Assembly (NCBI RefSeq): GCF_000379685.1
Contig: NZ_KB903283.1
Location: forward strand, 336,820-400,819
Length of the DNA stretch: 64,000 bases
DNA from: Catelliglobosispora koreensis DSM 44566
GTDB lineage: Bacteria; Actinomycetota; Actinomycetes; Mycobacteriales; Micromonosporaceae
Reading direction: 5' to 3'
The position numbers and the translations under genes are program-made. Of the stretch, positions 17,703 to 26,502 are shown in pieces. The notes beneath the pieces were generated by a model. The model saw only the letters and a list, made by a program, of their open reading frames with translations, was not told where the DNA came from and did not search any database. Numbering within the stretch: the first letter of the stretch is position 1; each line of letters begins with the position of its first letter.

Positions 17703-19265
17703 TTGATAAGACGAACACTGGCCGCCCTGGTCACGTTAGCGCTGGCGGCAGGAGTCAGCGCCGCCGCTCCCGCGACCGCGGCGGCACCACTACCATCACA
17801 ATGGCGTGGCTATTGGGTGGACGCGTTCAACGAGGGCGTCTACACGCCAGCACAGGTAACGAAACTCGTGCAGGACGCCCAAAAGATCAAAGCGAACGCT
17901 CTCATCGTGCAGATCGCACGGCGGTACGACTGCTTCTGCAACCGTGCGCTTTACCCGCGCACGGACGCGGCTATCGCACCATTGCCCTACGACCCGCTCG
18001 ACGAGGTGATCGCGCAGGGACACGCCGCCGGCATGCAGGTCCACGCGTGGGTGAACGTCAACACGATGTGGAACTCGGCGACACCGCACTCGTCACCAGA
18101 GCACGTGTTCAACAAGCACGGGCTCAACGCGACGGGCGCGGACCGGTGGCTGAACAAGCGCGCCGACGGTCTGGAACGTATGGGCAACAACGCCTATATG
18201 GACCCGGCCAACCCCGGTGCGGTGAACTACATCGTGCAGGCGATCCAAAGCATCATGCGTGAATACGATGTGGACGGTATCAACCTCGACTACGTCCGTT
18301 ACCCGGATTTCAACTCCACGACGACGCACAGCGACTGGGGCTACAGCGAAACCTCACTCGCGCGCTTCCACGCGGCGACCGGGCGAACGGATGTGCCCGC
18401 TGCTTCCGATCCACAATTTTCGGACTGGCGGCGTACCCAAATGACGAACTTGGTCCGCAAGATTTATCTGGGTATGTGGGAAGTGGACCCGCGGGCGAGG
18501 CTGTCGATGGACGGCATCACCTATAGCTATGGTCCGCAAACCATGGGCGGCTGGGAGAAGACCCGGCCTTACGCCGAGGTGCTGCAGGACTGGAAAGGCT
18601 GGCAAGCCGAGGGGATCATGGACACGGTCGTGGCCATGAACTACAAGCGCAACTGGATGCCAGACCAGAAGCAGATGTTCGACGAGTGGACCGAAGTGCT
18701 CGCGGACTGGCAGGGGGAGCGGCAGGCCGTCGTTGGGCCCGCGCTTTACCTCAACGACATCCCCGACAGCGTGACTCAGGTGCGGACGGCCTTGGCGCCA
18801 ACCGCGGCGGGAAACACTGTCGCGGGCTGGAGTGGTTACTCCTACGCCAATCCCACGAGGGCTGGGGTAGGGCAGAGTGCCGCGGTGCGCGACGCGGAGC
18901 GGGATCTGCTGGTTCAGGCACTGACGCAGGGACCGGATGCTCCGTTCGCCAACGAGGTAGCCGTGCCTTCGATGCCGTGGAAGTACACGCCATCGGAGGG
19001 ACACGTGGCCGGCCGGGTGACCTTGCGCGATGGCACCCCGCTCGACCAGATCAAGGTGACGTTGCAACCGCTCACCACGGGCGGGTCGGCCGTGAGCCGT
19101 CTCGCCGACGGTGACGGATGGTTTGGCTTCGTGCACCTGGACCCGGGCTTCTACCTGGTGCAGATCGAGCTTCCCAACGGGACGGTCGGCAGGCCGGTGG
19201 CGGTGGCCAGGGTCACGGCAGGTGGCGTCGCGAAAACCGATTTCACCCAGCTGATCAGGCTGTAA
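17703..19265 (+). CDS. secreted glycoside hydrolase-like protein (GHL10/YngK family) with C-terminal beta-sandwich
   Basis: The TTG start is supported by GGAGG at 17693-17697. 520 residues: Sec signal peptide (cleavage near ATAAAP), a TIM-barrel resembling PF02638 (WRGYWVDAFNEGVYTPAQVT, GMQVHAWVNVNT, VDGINLDYVRYP), and a C-terminal carboxypeptidase-regulatory-like domain from about residue 435 (VAGRVTLRDGTPLDQ). Acidic residues in DGINLDYVR are candidates for catalysis. Substrate unknown; cell-wall or exopolysaccharide is usual for the family. Two TAGCTAT direct repeats (17663, 17677) lie just upstream. Confidence 0.85.
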   Translation: MIRRTLAALVTLALAAGVSAAAPATAAAPLPSQWRGYWVDAFNEGVYTPAQVTKLVQDAQKIKANALIVQIARRYDCFCNRALYPRTDAAIAPLPYDPLDEVIAQGHAAGMQVHAWVNVNTMWNSATPHSSPEHVFNKHGLNATGADRWLNKRADGLERMGNNAYMDPANPGAVNYIVQAIQSIMREYDVDGINLDYVRYPDFNSTTTHSDWGYSETSLARFHAATGRTDVPAASDPQFSDWRRTQMTNLVRKIYLGMWEVDPRARLSMDGITYSYGPQTMGGWEKTRPYAEVLQDWKGWQAEGIMDTVVAMNYKRNWMPDQKQMFDEWTEVLADWQGERQAVVGPALYLNDIPDSVTQVRTALAPTAAGNTVAGWSGYSYANPTRAGVGQSAAVRDAERDLLVQALTQGPDAPFANEVAVPSMPWKYTPSEGHVAGRVTLRDGTPLDQIKVTLQPLTTGGSAVSRLADGDGWFGFVHLDPGFYLVQIELPNGTVGRPVAVARVTAGGVAKTDFTQLIRL

Positions 19266-19274
19266 GCTAGGACC

Positions 19275-19328
19275 ATGCTGCAGGTTAAAGCCACGACGAC
19301 GCCGGTATCCCCGGCGCGATCATGCTGA
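19275..19328 (+). CDS. leader peptide with three consecutive threonine codons
   Basis: An 17-residue frame, MLQVKATTTPVSPARSC then TGA, begins 10 nt after the preceding gene, with a weak AGGA site upstream. Residues 7-9 are Thr-Thr-Thr (ACG ACG ACG, 19293-19301). It precedes an intrinsic terminator and a threonyl-tRNA-synthetase-like gene. In classical attenuation, ribosomes stall at runs of the cognate codon when the charged tRNA is scarce. Here the codon, the gene and the terminator all agree. Confidence 0.7.
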   Translation: MLQVKATTTPVSPARSC

Positions 19329-19385
19329 CCTGCAAGCGTTAGTCATCATGCGGCTCCGGGTTCATCCCGGGGCCGCATTCTTTCT
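19300..19385 (+). terminator. transcription attenuator upstream of the ThrRS-like gene
   Basis: The terminator hairpin is ATGCGGCTCCGGG (19348-19360) with CCCGGGGCCGCAT (19366-19378), 13 pairs with one G-U, a 5-nt loop, followed by TCTTTCT. Upstream, CGCCGG (19300-19305) pairs with CCGGCG (19311-19316) right after the Thr codons. CCCGG (19310-19314) can instead pair with CCGGG (19356-19360) of the terminator arm, giving an antiterminator. TGCAGGT (19279-19285) and ACCTGCA (19328-19334) can also pair. A ribosome stalled on the Thr codons would block the first hairpin and favour readthrough. Structures are from base pairing by eye. Confidence 0.7.
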
Positions 19386-19429
19386 GCCCTCCTGATGAGC
19401 CCAGCCGCTTATCCCAGGGAGAGAGCATC

Positions 19430-20623
19430 ATGGTTGATCACCGCAAACTCGGGCGCGAACTTGAGCTGTTCCACAGCGATCCGCTGATCGGTGCTGGCTT
19501 GCCCGTGTGGCTGCCCGCCGGGGCGGCCGCCAGACACGCCGTAGAGGAGTATCTGCGTGAGCAAGAACGCCTCGCCGGTTATGAGCACGTGTATTCCCCG
19601 CCTATGGCCAAACGCGAGCTATTCGAACGCTCAGGGCACTTGGCGAAGTTTGGCGACGATATGTTTCCCGGCATGCCCGATGGCGACAGCGAGCTGATGC
19701 TCAGACCGAGCCTGTGCCCGCAACATGCCCTCGTCTTCGCCGCGAGGGGACGCTCCTATCGCGACCTTCCGTTGCGGATCGCGGAACTGGGCGGCATGTA
19801 CCGGGCGGAACGCTCCGGTGTGGTCGGTGGGCTAAGCCGGGTGCGCTCGATTTGGCTTAACGACGCGCATATCTTCTGTGCGCTGGATCAAGTGGGCGAT
19901 GAGGTGGCCGCGGTATTAAGGCTGATGCGCCGTGTGCACGCCGCGCTCGGCTTGGTCCCGTACAGGTTCCGGCTATCGCTGCGGGGGCAGAGCATTCTTG
20001 GCAGTCCCGCGGACTGGGACCGCGCGGAAGACTTTCTGCGCCAAGCACTTGTCGCCGAAGGCATCGACTATTACGAAGCGCCCGGCGAGGCGGCGTTCTA
20101 CGGTCCGAAGATCGATGTGCAGATGCTTGACTCGGCTGGCCGTGAGTGGAGCCTCGCGACCGTCCAAATTGACTTCGCCCAGCCTGAGCGGTTTGGCCTG
20201 GAATATGTTGACGCGCAAGGCAACCGGCAACGGCCCGTCATGGTTCACCGCAGTCTCGCCGGCAGCATGGAGCGGCTGTTCGCCATGCTGATCGAAATAC
20301 ACGAAGGGGCGTTTCCCGCTTGGTACGCCCCGGTCCAGCTAGCGATCGCTCCGGTTGGCGAGGCGCAACACGACTATGCCTATGAATTCGCGGCCTCGGC
20401 GCGCCGGGCAGGGCTGCGTGTTGACCTGCTGGCGGACGGTTCGGTCGGGTTGCGCGTGCGTGAGGCGATCCAGCGAAAGATTCCCTACGCCGCCGTCATC
20501 GGAGCCCGGGAAGTTAGTAGTGGCAACGTTTCTTTGCGCCGGCGTGATGGCAGTGAGTTACCGCCTCAAAGCAGAGAGGAAGCGATCGGGGAGATCCTGC
20601 GGAAGAAACCTTCAAATGAATGA
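19430..20623 (+). CDS. threonyl-tRNA synthetase-like protein lacking TGS and editing domains
   Basis: 397 residues against about 640-690 for housekeeping ThrRS. ATG follows GGGAGAG. It starts directly at the class II catalytic core: motif 2 region YRAERSGVVGGLSRVRSIWL, motif 3 HRSLAGSMERLF, and the zinc ligands of ThrRS in RPSLCPQH, NDAHIFC and MVHRS. An anticodon-binding domain (WYAPVQLAIAPVG to the end) follows. It could charge tRNA-Thr without proofreading, act as a resistance or stress paralogue, or activate Thr for another purpose. The Thr-codon leader suggests it is induced by Thr-tRNA shortage. Confidence 0.88.
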   Translation: MVDHRKLGRELELFHSDPLIGAGLPVWLPAGAAARHAVEEYLREQERLAGYEHVYSPPMAKRELFERSGHLAKFGDDMFPGMPDGDSELMLRPSLCPQHALVFAARGRSYRDLPLRIAELGGMYRAERSGVVGGLSRVRSIWLNDAHIFCALDQVGDEVAAVLRLMRRVHAALGLVPYRFRLSLRGQSILGSPADWDRAEDFLRQALVAEGIDYYEAPGEAAFYGPKIDVQMLDSAGREWSLATVQIDFAQPERFGLEYVDAQGNRQRPVMVHRSLAGSMERLFAMLIEIHEGAFPAWYAPVQLAIAPVGEAQHDYAYEFAASARRAGLRVDLLADGSVGLRVREAIQRKIPYAAVIGAREVSSGNVSLRRRDGSELPPQSREEAIGEILRKKPSNE

Positions 20624-20714
20624 CACAACTTCGCAAAGCATCTTCAGTGATTCTTTGACATTAGTTATAGTCGCGCCGTGAACCCTTAACACATCCCCCA
20701 CGTGAGAGGTACAC

Positions 20715-21779
20715 ATGGTCAATCACCCCTTGGCCCGGCGGCGCACCCTTCTTGCCGCCGCGGCCGGAGCCGCTATCTCCCCATGGGCGGTATCGGGCGT
20801 AGCGAACGCTGCTCCTCCGAAGATCTACATTGACCCCGGTCACGGCGGCACCGATCCCGGTGCCGTCGCCAATGGCCTGCAGGAAAAGACGTTGACCCTC
20901 AACATCGCTTTGCAGGTACGCAACATTCTGCAAGCGAACTACGACGTCGACATCCGCATGTCGCGCACCACCGACATCACCCGCAGCCTCGACTACCGCA
21001 CCAATGACGCCAACGCCTGGGGAGCTGCGATCTTCGTCAGTGTCCACATCAACTCCGGTGGTGGCACGGGCTTCGAGAGCTACCGTTACCCGACGGCGGA
21101 CACGGCGACGGTCAACCTGCACAACGCGTTGCACTCGAAGATCATCACGAGTATGCGGACGGTCGGTTCGGTGACGGACCGGGGTAAGAAGACCGCGAAC
21201 TTCCACGTGCTGCGTGAGTCGAACATGCCCGCTGTGCTCACGGAAAACCTGTTCATCGACACCACCGCTGACGCGAATCTGCTCAAGAACGCCAGCTTCC
21301 TGACGGCCACCGCCAATGGGCACGCTCAGGGCATCGCGCAGTACCTGGGGCTCAGCGCGCCGCCGCCGACGTATACGTCCACTGTGGACAACGCCACGGC
21401 GGGCCGCTTCACCGCCAGTGCCAACTGGGGCACGTCCACGTTCTCGGCGCAGCGTCACGGCGCCGACTACCGGTTCGCCAACCCAGTGCTGGCAAGCGAT
21501 GCGGCCTGGTTCAAGGTGAACATTCCCAGCGCGGGCAACTACCGCGTGGACGTGTGGCACCCGGCCGACGCTGGCTACTGCAGCTCCGCGCCGCACATCA
21601 TCGCCACCGCCAGCGGCAATCAGACCGTCCACGTCGACCAGCGCAGCGGCGGTGGCGCCTGGAAGTCGCTAGGCACCTTCAGTCTCGCCGCCGGTGACCG
21701 TGACCTCGTCGGCGTGAGCCGCTGGACGAGCGCCACGGGTTACGTCATCGCCGACGCGGTGCGGGTGACTCGCGTTTAA
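20715..21779 (+). CDS. secreted N-acetylmuramoyl-L-alanine amidase (Amidase_3) with golvesin-like C-terminal domain
   Basis: 354 residues with a Tat-like signal ([14 protein letters not shown]). The Amidase_3 zinc site can be read: His in [10 protein letters not shown], Glu in LQEKTL, His in FVSVHINSG, catalytic Glu in LTENLF. From about residue 215, a golvesin/xly-type beta domain ([20 protein letters not shown] ... ADAVRVTRV) probably binds the wall. It cleaves the amide between MurNAc and the stem peptide. It may be independently transcribed: TTGACA occurs at 20655, but no good -10 hexamer was found. Confidence 0.92.
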   Translation: MVNHPLARRRTLLAAAAGAAISPWAVSGVANAAPPKIYIDPGHGGTDPGAVANGLQEKTLTLNIALQVRNILQANYDVDIRMSRTTDITRSLDYRTNDANAWGAAIFVSVHINSGGGTGFESYRYPTADTATVNLHNALHSKIITSMRTVGSVTDRGKKTANFHVLRESNMPAVLTENLFIDTTADANLLKNASFLTATANGHAQGIAQYLGLSAPPPTYTSTVDNATAGRFTASANWGTSTFSAQRHGADYRFANPVLASDAAWFKVNIPSAGNYRVDVWHPADAGYCSSAPHIIATASGNQTVHVDQRSGGGAWKSLGTFSLAAGDRDLVGVSRWTSATGYVIADAVRVTRV

Positions 21780-21789
21780 GGCGACGCCA

Positions 21790-21824
21790 TGATGATGCGC
21801 GGGTCGTGCTCCCGCGCATCATCA
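21790..21824. terminator. bidirectional stem-loop between amidase and LigD-like gene
   Basis: TGATGATGCGCGGG (21790-21803) and CCCGCGCATCATCA (21811-21824) form a perfect 14-bp stem with a 7-nt loop. Its right arm includes the stop codon of the LigD-like gene on the opposite strand. Confidence 0.85.
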
Positions 21825-23258
21825 CGTCAGCTTCGGCAGCCGCTGCGTGTGCTTGAGGACATCGCGGAACGGATCGCCTTTGACAGCAAGACGTTGCGGC
21901 ACGGTATGGATCGTGAATCCGTCCGGGCGCAGCTCGGGATCGTCGAGCTCGTCCCAGGCGATCGGCACGGAAACCGGAGCGCCCGCAGCGGGACGTGTGC
22001 TGTAGGGCGCGACAAGGGTCTTGTTGATCGCGTTTTGCGTGTAATCAAGGCGTGCCAAGCCCGCGCGGTCGCTCTTTTGCCACTTCCAGCTCACCAGCTC
22101 GGGGACGACCGCACCGATGTTTTTGGACAGTTGCTCCACCCACGCTCTTGTTTCCTCGAAGCTAGGGCCGGGCTTTATGGGTACCCATATTTGAATGCCG
22201 CGGCGGCCGGTCACCTTGGCACAGGCTTTGAGCCGCAGATGCTCGAAAGCCGTGCGGTGCAACCGCGCCAGCACGAGCAAGTCCTCCCACGAGGTCTTAC
22301 CCCCAGGATCAAGATCTATGAGGGCGTACGAGGGAAGGCGCGGCTCTGAGATTTCCGAAGTCCACGGATGCCATTCCAGGGCACCAAAGTTGGCCGCCCA
22401 CACGAGCGCGGCAGGCTCATTGACGACGAGATAAGTGCGCGTCTCTCCCGGATCGGCTTCAGGATTGTCCCACCGGCCGACCCAGTCCGGCGCGTGATCG
22501 GGCAACTGCTTATGCCAGAACCCTTTGGTGTCAGCACCATTGGGGAAACGATGCAGATTCAGCGCTCGGTTGGCCAGATAAGGCGTGAGCGCGGGTGCGA
22601 TCTGAGCGGTGTAACGCAGGAACTCCCGTTTGGTGACTGGCTTTTCCCCGCGCCGGGCCGGAAACAGCACCTTGTCCAAATTGGTCACGCGCAGTTCGCG
22701 GCCGAAGATGTGCCACTTACCGTTGGCACGAAAGGAATCCAGCTCGGCGAACTCCTCTTCGTGCTCGGAATCCCAAATGCGGGCCGGATTCGCCTTGACC
22801 TCATCGTTGGTGCGGTCGCTAAGCACCGAACGCGGATAGTCCTCGGGGTCCCATCCGTCCACCGCGAACTCGTCGTTCTTGTGGAACATCAGCCAGTCCT
22901 TCTCGCTGCGCGTGCGCACGAGCACGAACCGGCCCTGTAACTTCTCGCCCGACAGATCGACGTGGATCTCGCCGTTGGCGACCGCCTCGCCCGGGTCGGG
23001 TTCCTTCGCCTCGTAGGTGCCCACATCCCAGACGATGACGTCACCGGCACCGTACTGACCCGACGGGATGACTCCCTCGAAGTCGAAATAGCTCAGGGGG
23101 TGATCCTCCACTTTGAAGGCGGCCCGCCGTGCCTTCGCGTCGAGCGTCGGGCCCTTCGGCACCGCCCAGCTCACGAGCACGCCGTCCATCTCCAGGCGAA
23201 AGTCGTAGTGCAGCCGGCGTGCCCGGTGCCGCTGAACCACGAACCGCCTAGGTTTCAC
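21822..23258 (-). CDS. LigD-type 3'-phosphoesterase plus primase-polymerase, without ligase domain
   Basis: 478 residues from a GTG start. Residues 1-150 are the phosphoesterase domain (HYDFRLEMDGVLVSWAVPKG, DHPLSYFDFEGVIPSGQYGA). From about 190 the LigD polymerase (archaeo-eukaryotic primase) domain follows, with the metal-binding ALIDLDPG. This pair of activities trims and fills broken ends in Ku-dependent non-homologous end joining. The ATP-dependent ligase module of full LigD is absent, as in many actinomycetes that encode it separately. No Ku gene is in the window. The order PE-Pol is the reverse of mycobacterial LigD (Pol-PE-Lig). Confidence 0.9.
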   Translation of the reverse strand: MKPRRFVVQRHRARRLHYDFRLEMDGVLVSWAVPKGPTLDAKARRAAFKVEDHPLSYFDFEGVIPSGQYGAGDVIVWDVGTYEAKEPDPGEAVANGEIHVDLSGEKLQGRFVLVRTRSEKDWLMFHKNDEFAVDGWDPEDYPRSVLSDRTNDEVKANPARIWDSEHEEEFAELDSFRANGKWHIFGRELRVTNLDKVLFPARRGEKPVTKREFLRYTAQIAPALTPYLANRALNLHRFPNGADTKGFWHKQLPDHAPDWVGRWDNPEADPGETRTYLVVNEPAALVWAANFGALEWHPWTSEISEPRLPSYALIDLDPGGKTSWEDLLVLARLHRTAFEHLRLKACAKVTGRRGIQIWVPIKPGPSFEETRAWVEQLSKNIGAVVPELVSWKWQKSDRAGLARLDYTQNAINKTLVAPYSTRPAAGAPVSVPIAWDELDDPELRPDGFTIHTVPQRLAVKGDPFRDVLKHTQRLPKLT

Positions 23259-23305
23259 CCTTTCGTTATACCCACGGTGGAAGCCGATTATGGGCTAACT
23301 GCCGT

Positions 23306-24418
23306 ATGGTTCATCGCGTGAAGAAGGCGGCTGTGCTGACGTGTGCGCTGCTCGCCGCAGGTGTGGCCGCGTTTGGGCTGGCGTCACAGGGCATGTCCCA
23401 CCTGTTCGGGCCGACGCCCGAGCCGCCGGGCACCTTCGCCTATGAAGAGGTGATTGTCGATCCGGCGACGGAGCCGCAGCCGTGGATGAAGGCGGCCGGC
23501 GACCTCAACGGCGACGGCCGGATGGACCTCATCGTCTCGGGGCGCAACGGGCCTGTCGTCTGGTACGAGAATCCGCATTGGACCCGGCACGTCATCGCCG
23601 AAACCGCGCTCAGTGAGAGCGGCAGCGCCGCCGCTGACCTCGACAACGACGGCGATGTCGACGTGATCATCGGCGTCACCTGGTACGAGAACGGCGCCTC
23701 CTGGGCTCCGCACGCCCTTTTCGCTGGCAACCTCAACATGACCCACGACGTCGTCGTCGCCGACCTCAACGACGACGGCAGGCTTGATATCGCCATGCGC
23801 GGCGAATCGCACAGCACGGTATATGTCTACCTTCAGGACAACCCAGCTAAGTGGACGTTGTTCACCGTCGACCCGGAAATCGGCCTCAACGGGCTAGAGG
23901 TCGCTGACGTTGACGGCGATGGGCTGCAAGACCTCATCGTCGGCGGCCGCTGGATGCGCAACCCCGGCGGCGACATCGCGAACGCGACATGGCCGGTGCA
24001 CAAGTTCGCCGACTGGGCCGGTTACGCGGCGGTCAAGTTCTCACACGCCGACATCGTGCTTTCCGTTTCTGAGGAGCCGGGAAAGCTGTCGTGGTTCACC
24101 GGTCCATCGTGGACAGAGACTGTCGTCGACACCGGCCTGGATTCCGTGCACGGCTTCATCCTCACCGACATCGACCGTGACGGCAGTGTCGACATCGTGG
24201 CTTCTGAGTACCGTGGCCAGGGCCGGTTTCTCATCTACCGGCAGACCGCCCCGTTGTCTTTCACCCCAACGGTTCTGGGCACCCAGAAGCTGCACAACAT
24301 TCAGATGGCCGACATGAACGGTGACTGCCGGCCTGACTTCTTCGGCGCTTTCTCGCTCAGCGACACGGCCCCACTGGTCCTCTACCGCAGCAAAGGCCGT
24401 TCCGTCTGCGCCCGTTAA
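23306..24418 (+). CDS. secreted or anchored FG-GAP/VCBS-repeat protein
   Basis: 370 residues. An N-terminal hydrophobic segment (AAVLTCALLAAGVAAFGLAS) is a signal or anchor. At least six calcium-loop repeats follow (DLNGDGRMD, DLDNDGDVD, DLNDDGRLD, DVDGDGLQD, DIDRDGSVD, DMNGDCRPD), giving a beta-propeller of the integrin-alpha type. Extracellular binding is the usual role; the ligand is unknown. A GTG at 23318 is an alternative start. No operon partner is evident. Confidence 0.88.
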   Translation: MVHRVKKAAVLTCALLAAGVAAFGLASQGMSHLFGPTPEPPGTFAYEEVIVDPATEPQPWMKAAGDLNGDGRMDLIVSGRNGPVVWYENPHWTRHVIAETALSESGSAAADLDNDGDVDVIIGVTWYENGASWAPHALFAGNLNMTHDVVVADLNDDGRLDIAMRGESHSTVYVYLQDNPAKWTLFTVDPEIGLNGLEVADVDGDGLQDLIVGGRWMRNPGGDIANATWPVHKFADWAGYAAVKFSHADIVLSVSEEPGKLSWFTGPSWTETVVDTGLDSVHGFILTDIDRDGSVDIVASEYRGQGRFLIYRQTAPLSFTPTVLGTQKLHNIQMADMNGDCRPDFFGAFSLSDTAPLVLYRSKGRSVCAR

Positions 24419-24427
24419 CCGTTTAGG

Positions 24428-25108
24428 TCAGGCACGGGTAATGCGGGTGCCGCCGAGATCAGCGTTATGGCCGGCCGCGGCTCCGGCGTCGTAACCAGAT
24501 CTCGACTGCCCGCTGGATCGCTTGCGAACCTTCAGATATGGATATTGCTCGGAGATCCGTTGTTCGATCTGGTCACCGCGATCGGCCAGGACGAGGGCGA
24601 CGGAGACCCCGGTTGGAGCGGCCGCCTCGGCCTCGGCTTGGCGAGCGGCCTGATACAGCCTAGTGCTGACGGCGGAGGTAAAGCCGGCGATCCAGCTGTG
24701 CCTGAAGGCGCGCAACCCTTCCCGGGCTGGACGCGGCGCGCGGGCCAGCCCGGTGTAGATCTGCACGAGCAGCGAGGTGAAGAGATATTCCACGCGTTCG
24801 CAATCGCCCGCATAGCCGAACAGGTGGAACTTGTCGCCGATGGTGATCGTGCGGCAGCCGAGGTGACTGGCGACGATGTGAGCGAGGGTTTGCTTGCCCG
24901 AAATATAAGGCGGGGAAACGGTTATCACCCGGTCGACGATGGTTTGCCGATGCGGCAGGGAAGCGGCGAGCAGCGCTTCTTCGACGCCGTATTTCGCCAT
25001 CAACTCCATCGCCTTGGCGGTTAGCGCCTCGGCTTCGTCTGGAAACTCCGTGCTCTCGGCCTTCGCCAGCAGACTTCTGACGCGTGAGAGCCATCGCTCG
25101 TCTGTCAT
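24428..25108 (-). CDS. DUF2786 domain protein
   Basis: The start is taken as ATG 25108, which overlaps the MFS stop codon (TGATG); the longer frame is unlikely. 226 residues. The N-terminal RVRSLLAKAESTEFPDEAEALTAKAMELMAKYGV matches DUF2786, a short helical domain of unknown role found in phage and actinobacterial proteins. The C-terminal half is Ala/Arg-rich helical and ends in a basic tail (KVRKRSSGQSRSGY), suggesting nucleic-acid contact. Coupling to an MFS exporter has no obvious explanation. Confidence 0.78.
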   Translation of the reverse strand: MTDERWLSRVRSLLAKAESTEFPDEAEALTAKAMELMAKYGVEEALLAASLPHRQTIVDRVITVSPPYISGKQTLAHIVASHLGCRTITIGDKFHLFGYAGDCERVEYLFTSLLVQIYTGLARAPRPAREGLRAFRHSWIAGFTSAVSTRLYQAARQAEAEAAAPTGVSVALVLADRGDQIEQRISEQYPYLKVRKRSSGQSRSGYDAGAAAGHNADLGGTRITRA

Positions 25109-26460
25109 CAGTCGAGCTTGGACTTGGCCAGAGCGCTTGGAGCAGGCTGATCGCTCGTCGCGTCGGCGAGCTCGGCGGCTTGCTCCTCGGGCACGAGGTC
25201 GAGCGGATGGGCCAGCTCGTCTTTGGGCATCTTCGCCAGCACGATGGCCAGCACGGCGATCAGTGTCGGCAGGGCGCCCGCGAGAACGAAAGTCGTGCTG
25301 ACACCAATCGCGAGACTGACCGGGCCGGCGATCGCCATCGAGACGGGCATGAAGGCCAGCGAGACGAAGAAGTCCAAACTCGACACCCGGCCGAGCATGT
25401 GCGCGGGCACACGGCGCTGAAGCAGTGTGCCCCAGATGACCATCGGGGCGGAAAAGCAAATGCCCACGACGAAAACCGCGGCCGCGATGACCCAGACCTC
25501 GCTCGCGAAACCGACGAGCACCAGGGGCAGGCAGCCCGCGCCCCAGAACAGGTTCATGATGGTCAGGTAGCGCCGTGGCATCCGGAACGACGCCATGCCT
25601 AGTGAGCCAATCGCGCCGCCGATGCCGAACGCGGCCATCACCATGGCGTGCTCGCCGGGACCGCCGCCCGCCCGGTCCTTAACCGCGAAGGGCACCAGCA
25701 CCTCGATCGGGCCCATGATGAGCAGGATGAGCACCGAGGCGAACAGTAACGTCGCGAGCAGCCAAGGTGTCCGGATCATGTAGACGAACCCATCACGCAA
25801 GTCGATGAGCGTGCTGCGCACGGGATGCAAGTCGCTGGGCGCACGGTCGCCACGCAGCGGCACCGGCTTGAGCACGAGCAAGAACAAGACGCCCGCTAGC
25901 TCAAGCGCCGCCGCGACCACGATGGCCCACGCGGGTGAAGTCGCGGCGATCATCGCGCTGGCGAGAGCCGGGCCGGCCGCCTGCATCACGGTGGGGCGCA
26001 GCATGCCCTCAACACCGTTGGCGGCCATCAGCTCTTCGGCGGGAAGGATCGAGGGCAGCAAGGCCGAGTAGGCGGGATAGGTGAAGCCGTTGCCGACGCC
26101 GATCACGAGCCCGGCGACCACCAGTTGCCACAACTTCACCGAGCCGGCGACCGCTAGCGCGGCGATGAACGCGACGGTCAGCGTGCGGGACGCGGCGACG
26201 ACGAGCAGGATGTTGCGCTGGGGGATGCGGTCGGCCAGCACACCGCCGAGCAAAGTGGACGCCAGCATGCCTGCCGCCGTGGCGGCCGCGACGACCGAGA
26301 GCTGTGCCGGGCCGCCGCCCATAGCGATGATCTGCCAGACGAGAGCGATCAGCCAGACACCAGCGGCGAATAGGGACATGATGACGGAACTGATGAGAAG
26401 CCGGTATTGCCCGCGGAGGAAGGGACGCAACGGTCCCCGGAAAACGCTCCGATCACCCAT
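25108..26460 (-). CDS. MFS exporter (EntS-like MFS_3 type)
   Basis: 450 residues from ATG 26460 with AGGG upstream; a TTG extension to 26490 is possible. Twelve hydrophobic helices can be traced, with the loop 2-3 motif GVLADRIPQRN characteristic of MFS drug and siderophore exporters. The C-terminal tail is acidic and cytoplasmic. Substrate unknown. The TetR gene just upstream (42 nt) on the same strand may control it, making TetR-MFS-DUF2786 a unit. Confidence 0.88.
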   Translation of the reverse strand: MGDRSVFRGPLRPFLRGQYRLLISSVIMSLFAAGVWLIALVWQIIAMGGGPAQLSVVAAATAAGMLASTLLGGVLADRIPQRNILLVVAASRTLTVAFIAALAVAGSVKLWQLVVAGLVIGVGNGFTYPAYSALLPSILPAEELMAANGVEGMLRPTVMQAAGPALASAMIAATSPAWAIVVAAALELAGVLFLLVLKPVPLRGDRAPSDLHPVRSTLIDLRDGFVYMIRTPWLLATLLFASVLILLIMGPIEVLVPFAVKDRAGGGPGEHAMVMAAFGIGGAIGSLGMASFRMPRRYLTIMNLFWGAGCLPLVLVGFASEVWVIAAAVFVVGICFSAPMVIWGTLLQRRVPAHMLGRVSSLDFFVSLAFMPVSMAIAGPVSLAIGVSTTFVLAGALPTLIAVLAIVLAKMPKDELAHPLDLVPEEQAAELADATSDQPAPSALAKSKLD

Positions 26461-26502
26461 GCCCTGAACCCTATAAAAGCGGTCTGACAAACTCCGCTTC
26501 TT

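Noticed and set aside
19266-19430. T-box riboswitch upstream of the ThrRS-like gene
   Set aside because: No T-box sequence resembling GGTGGTACCGCG is present. The Thr-codon leader plus terminator explains the region better.
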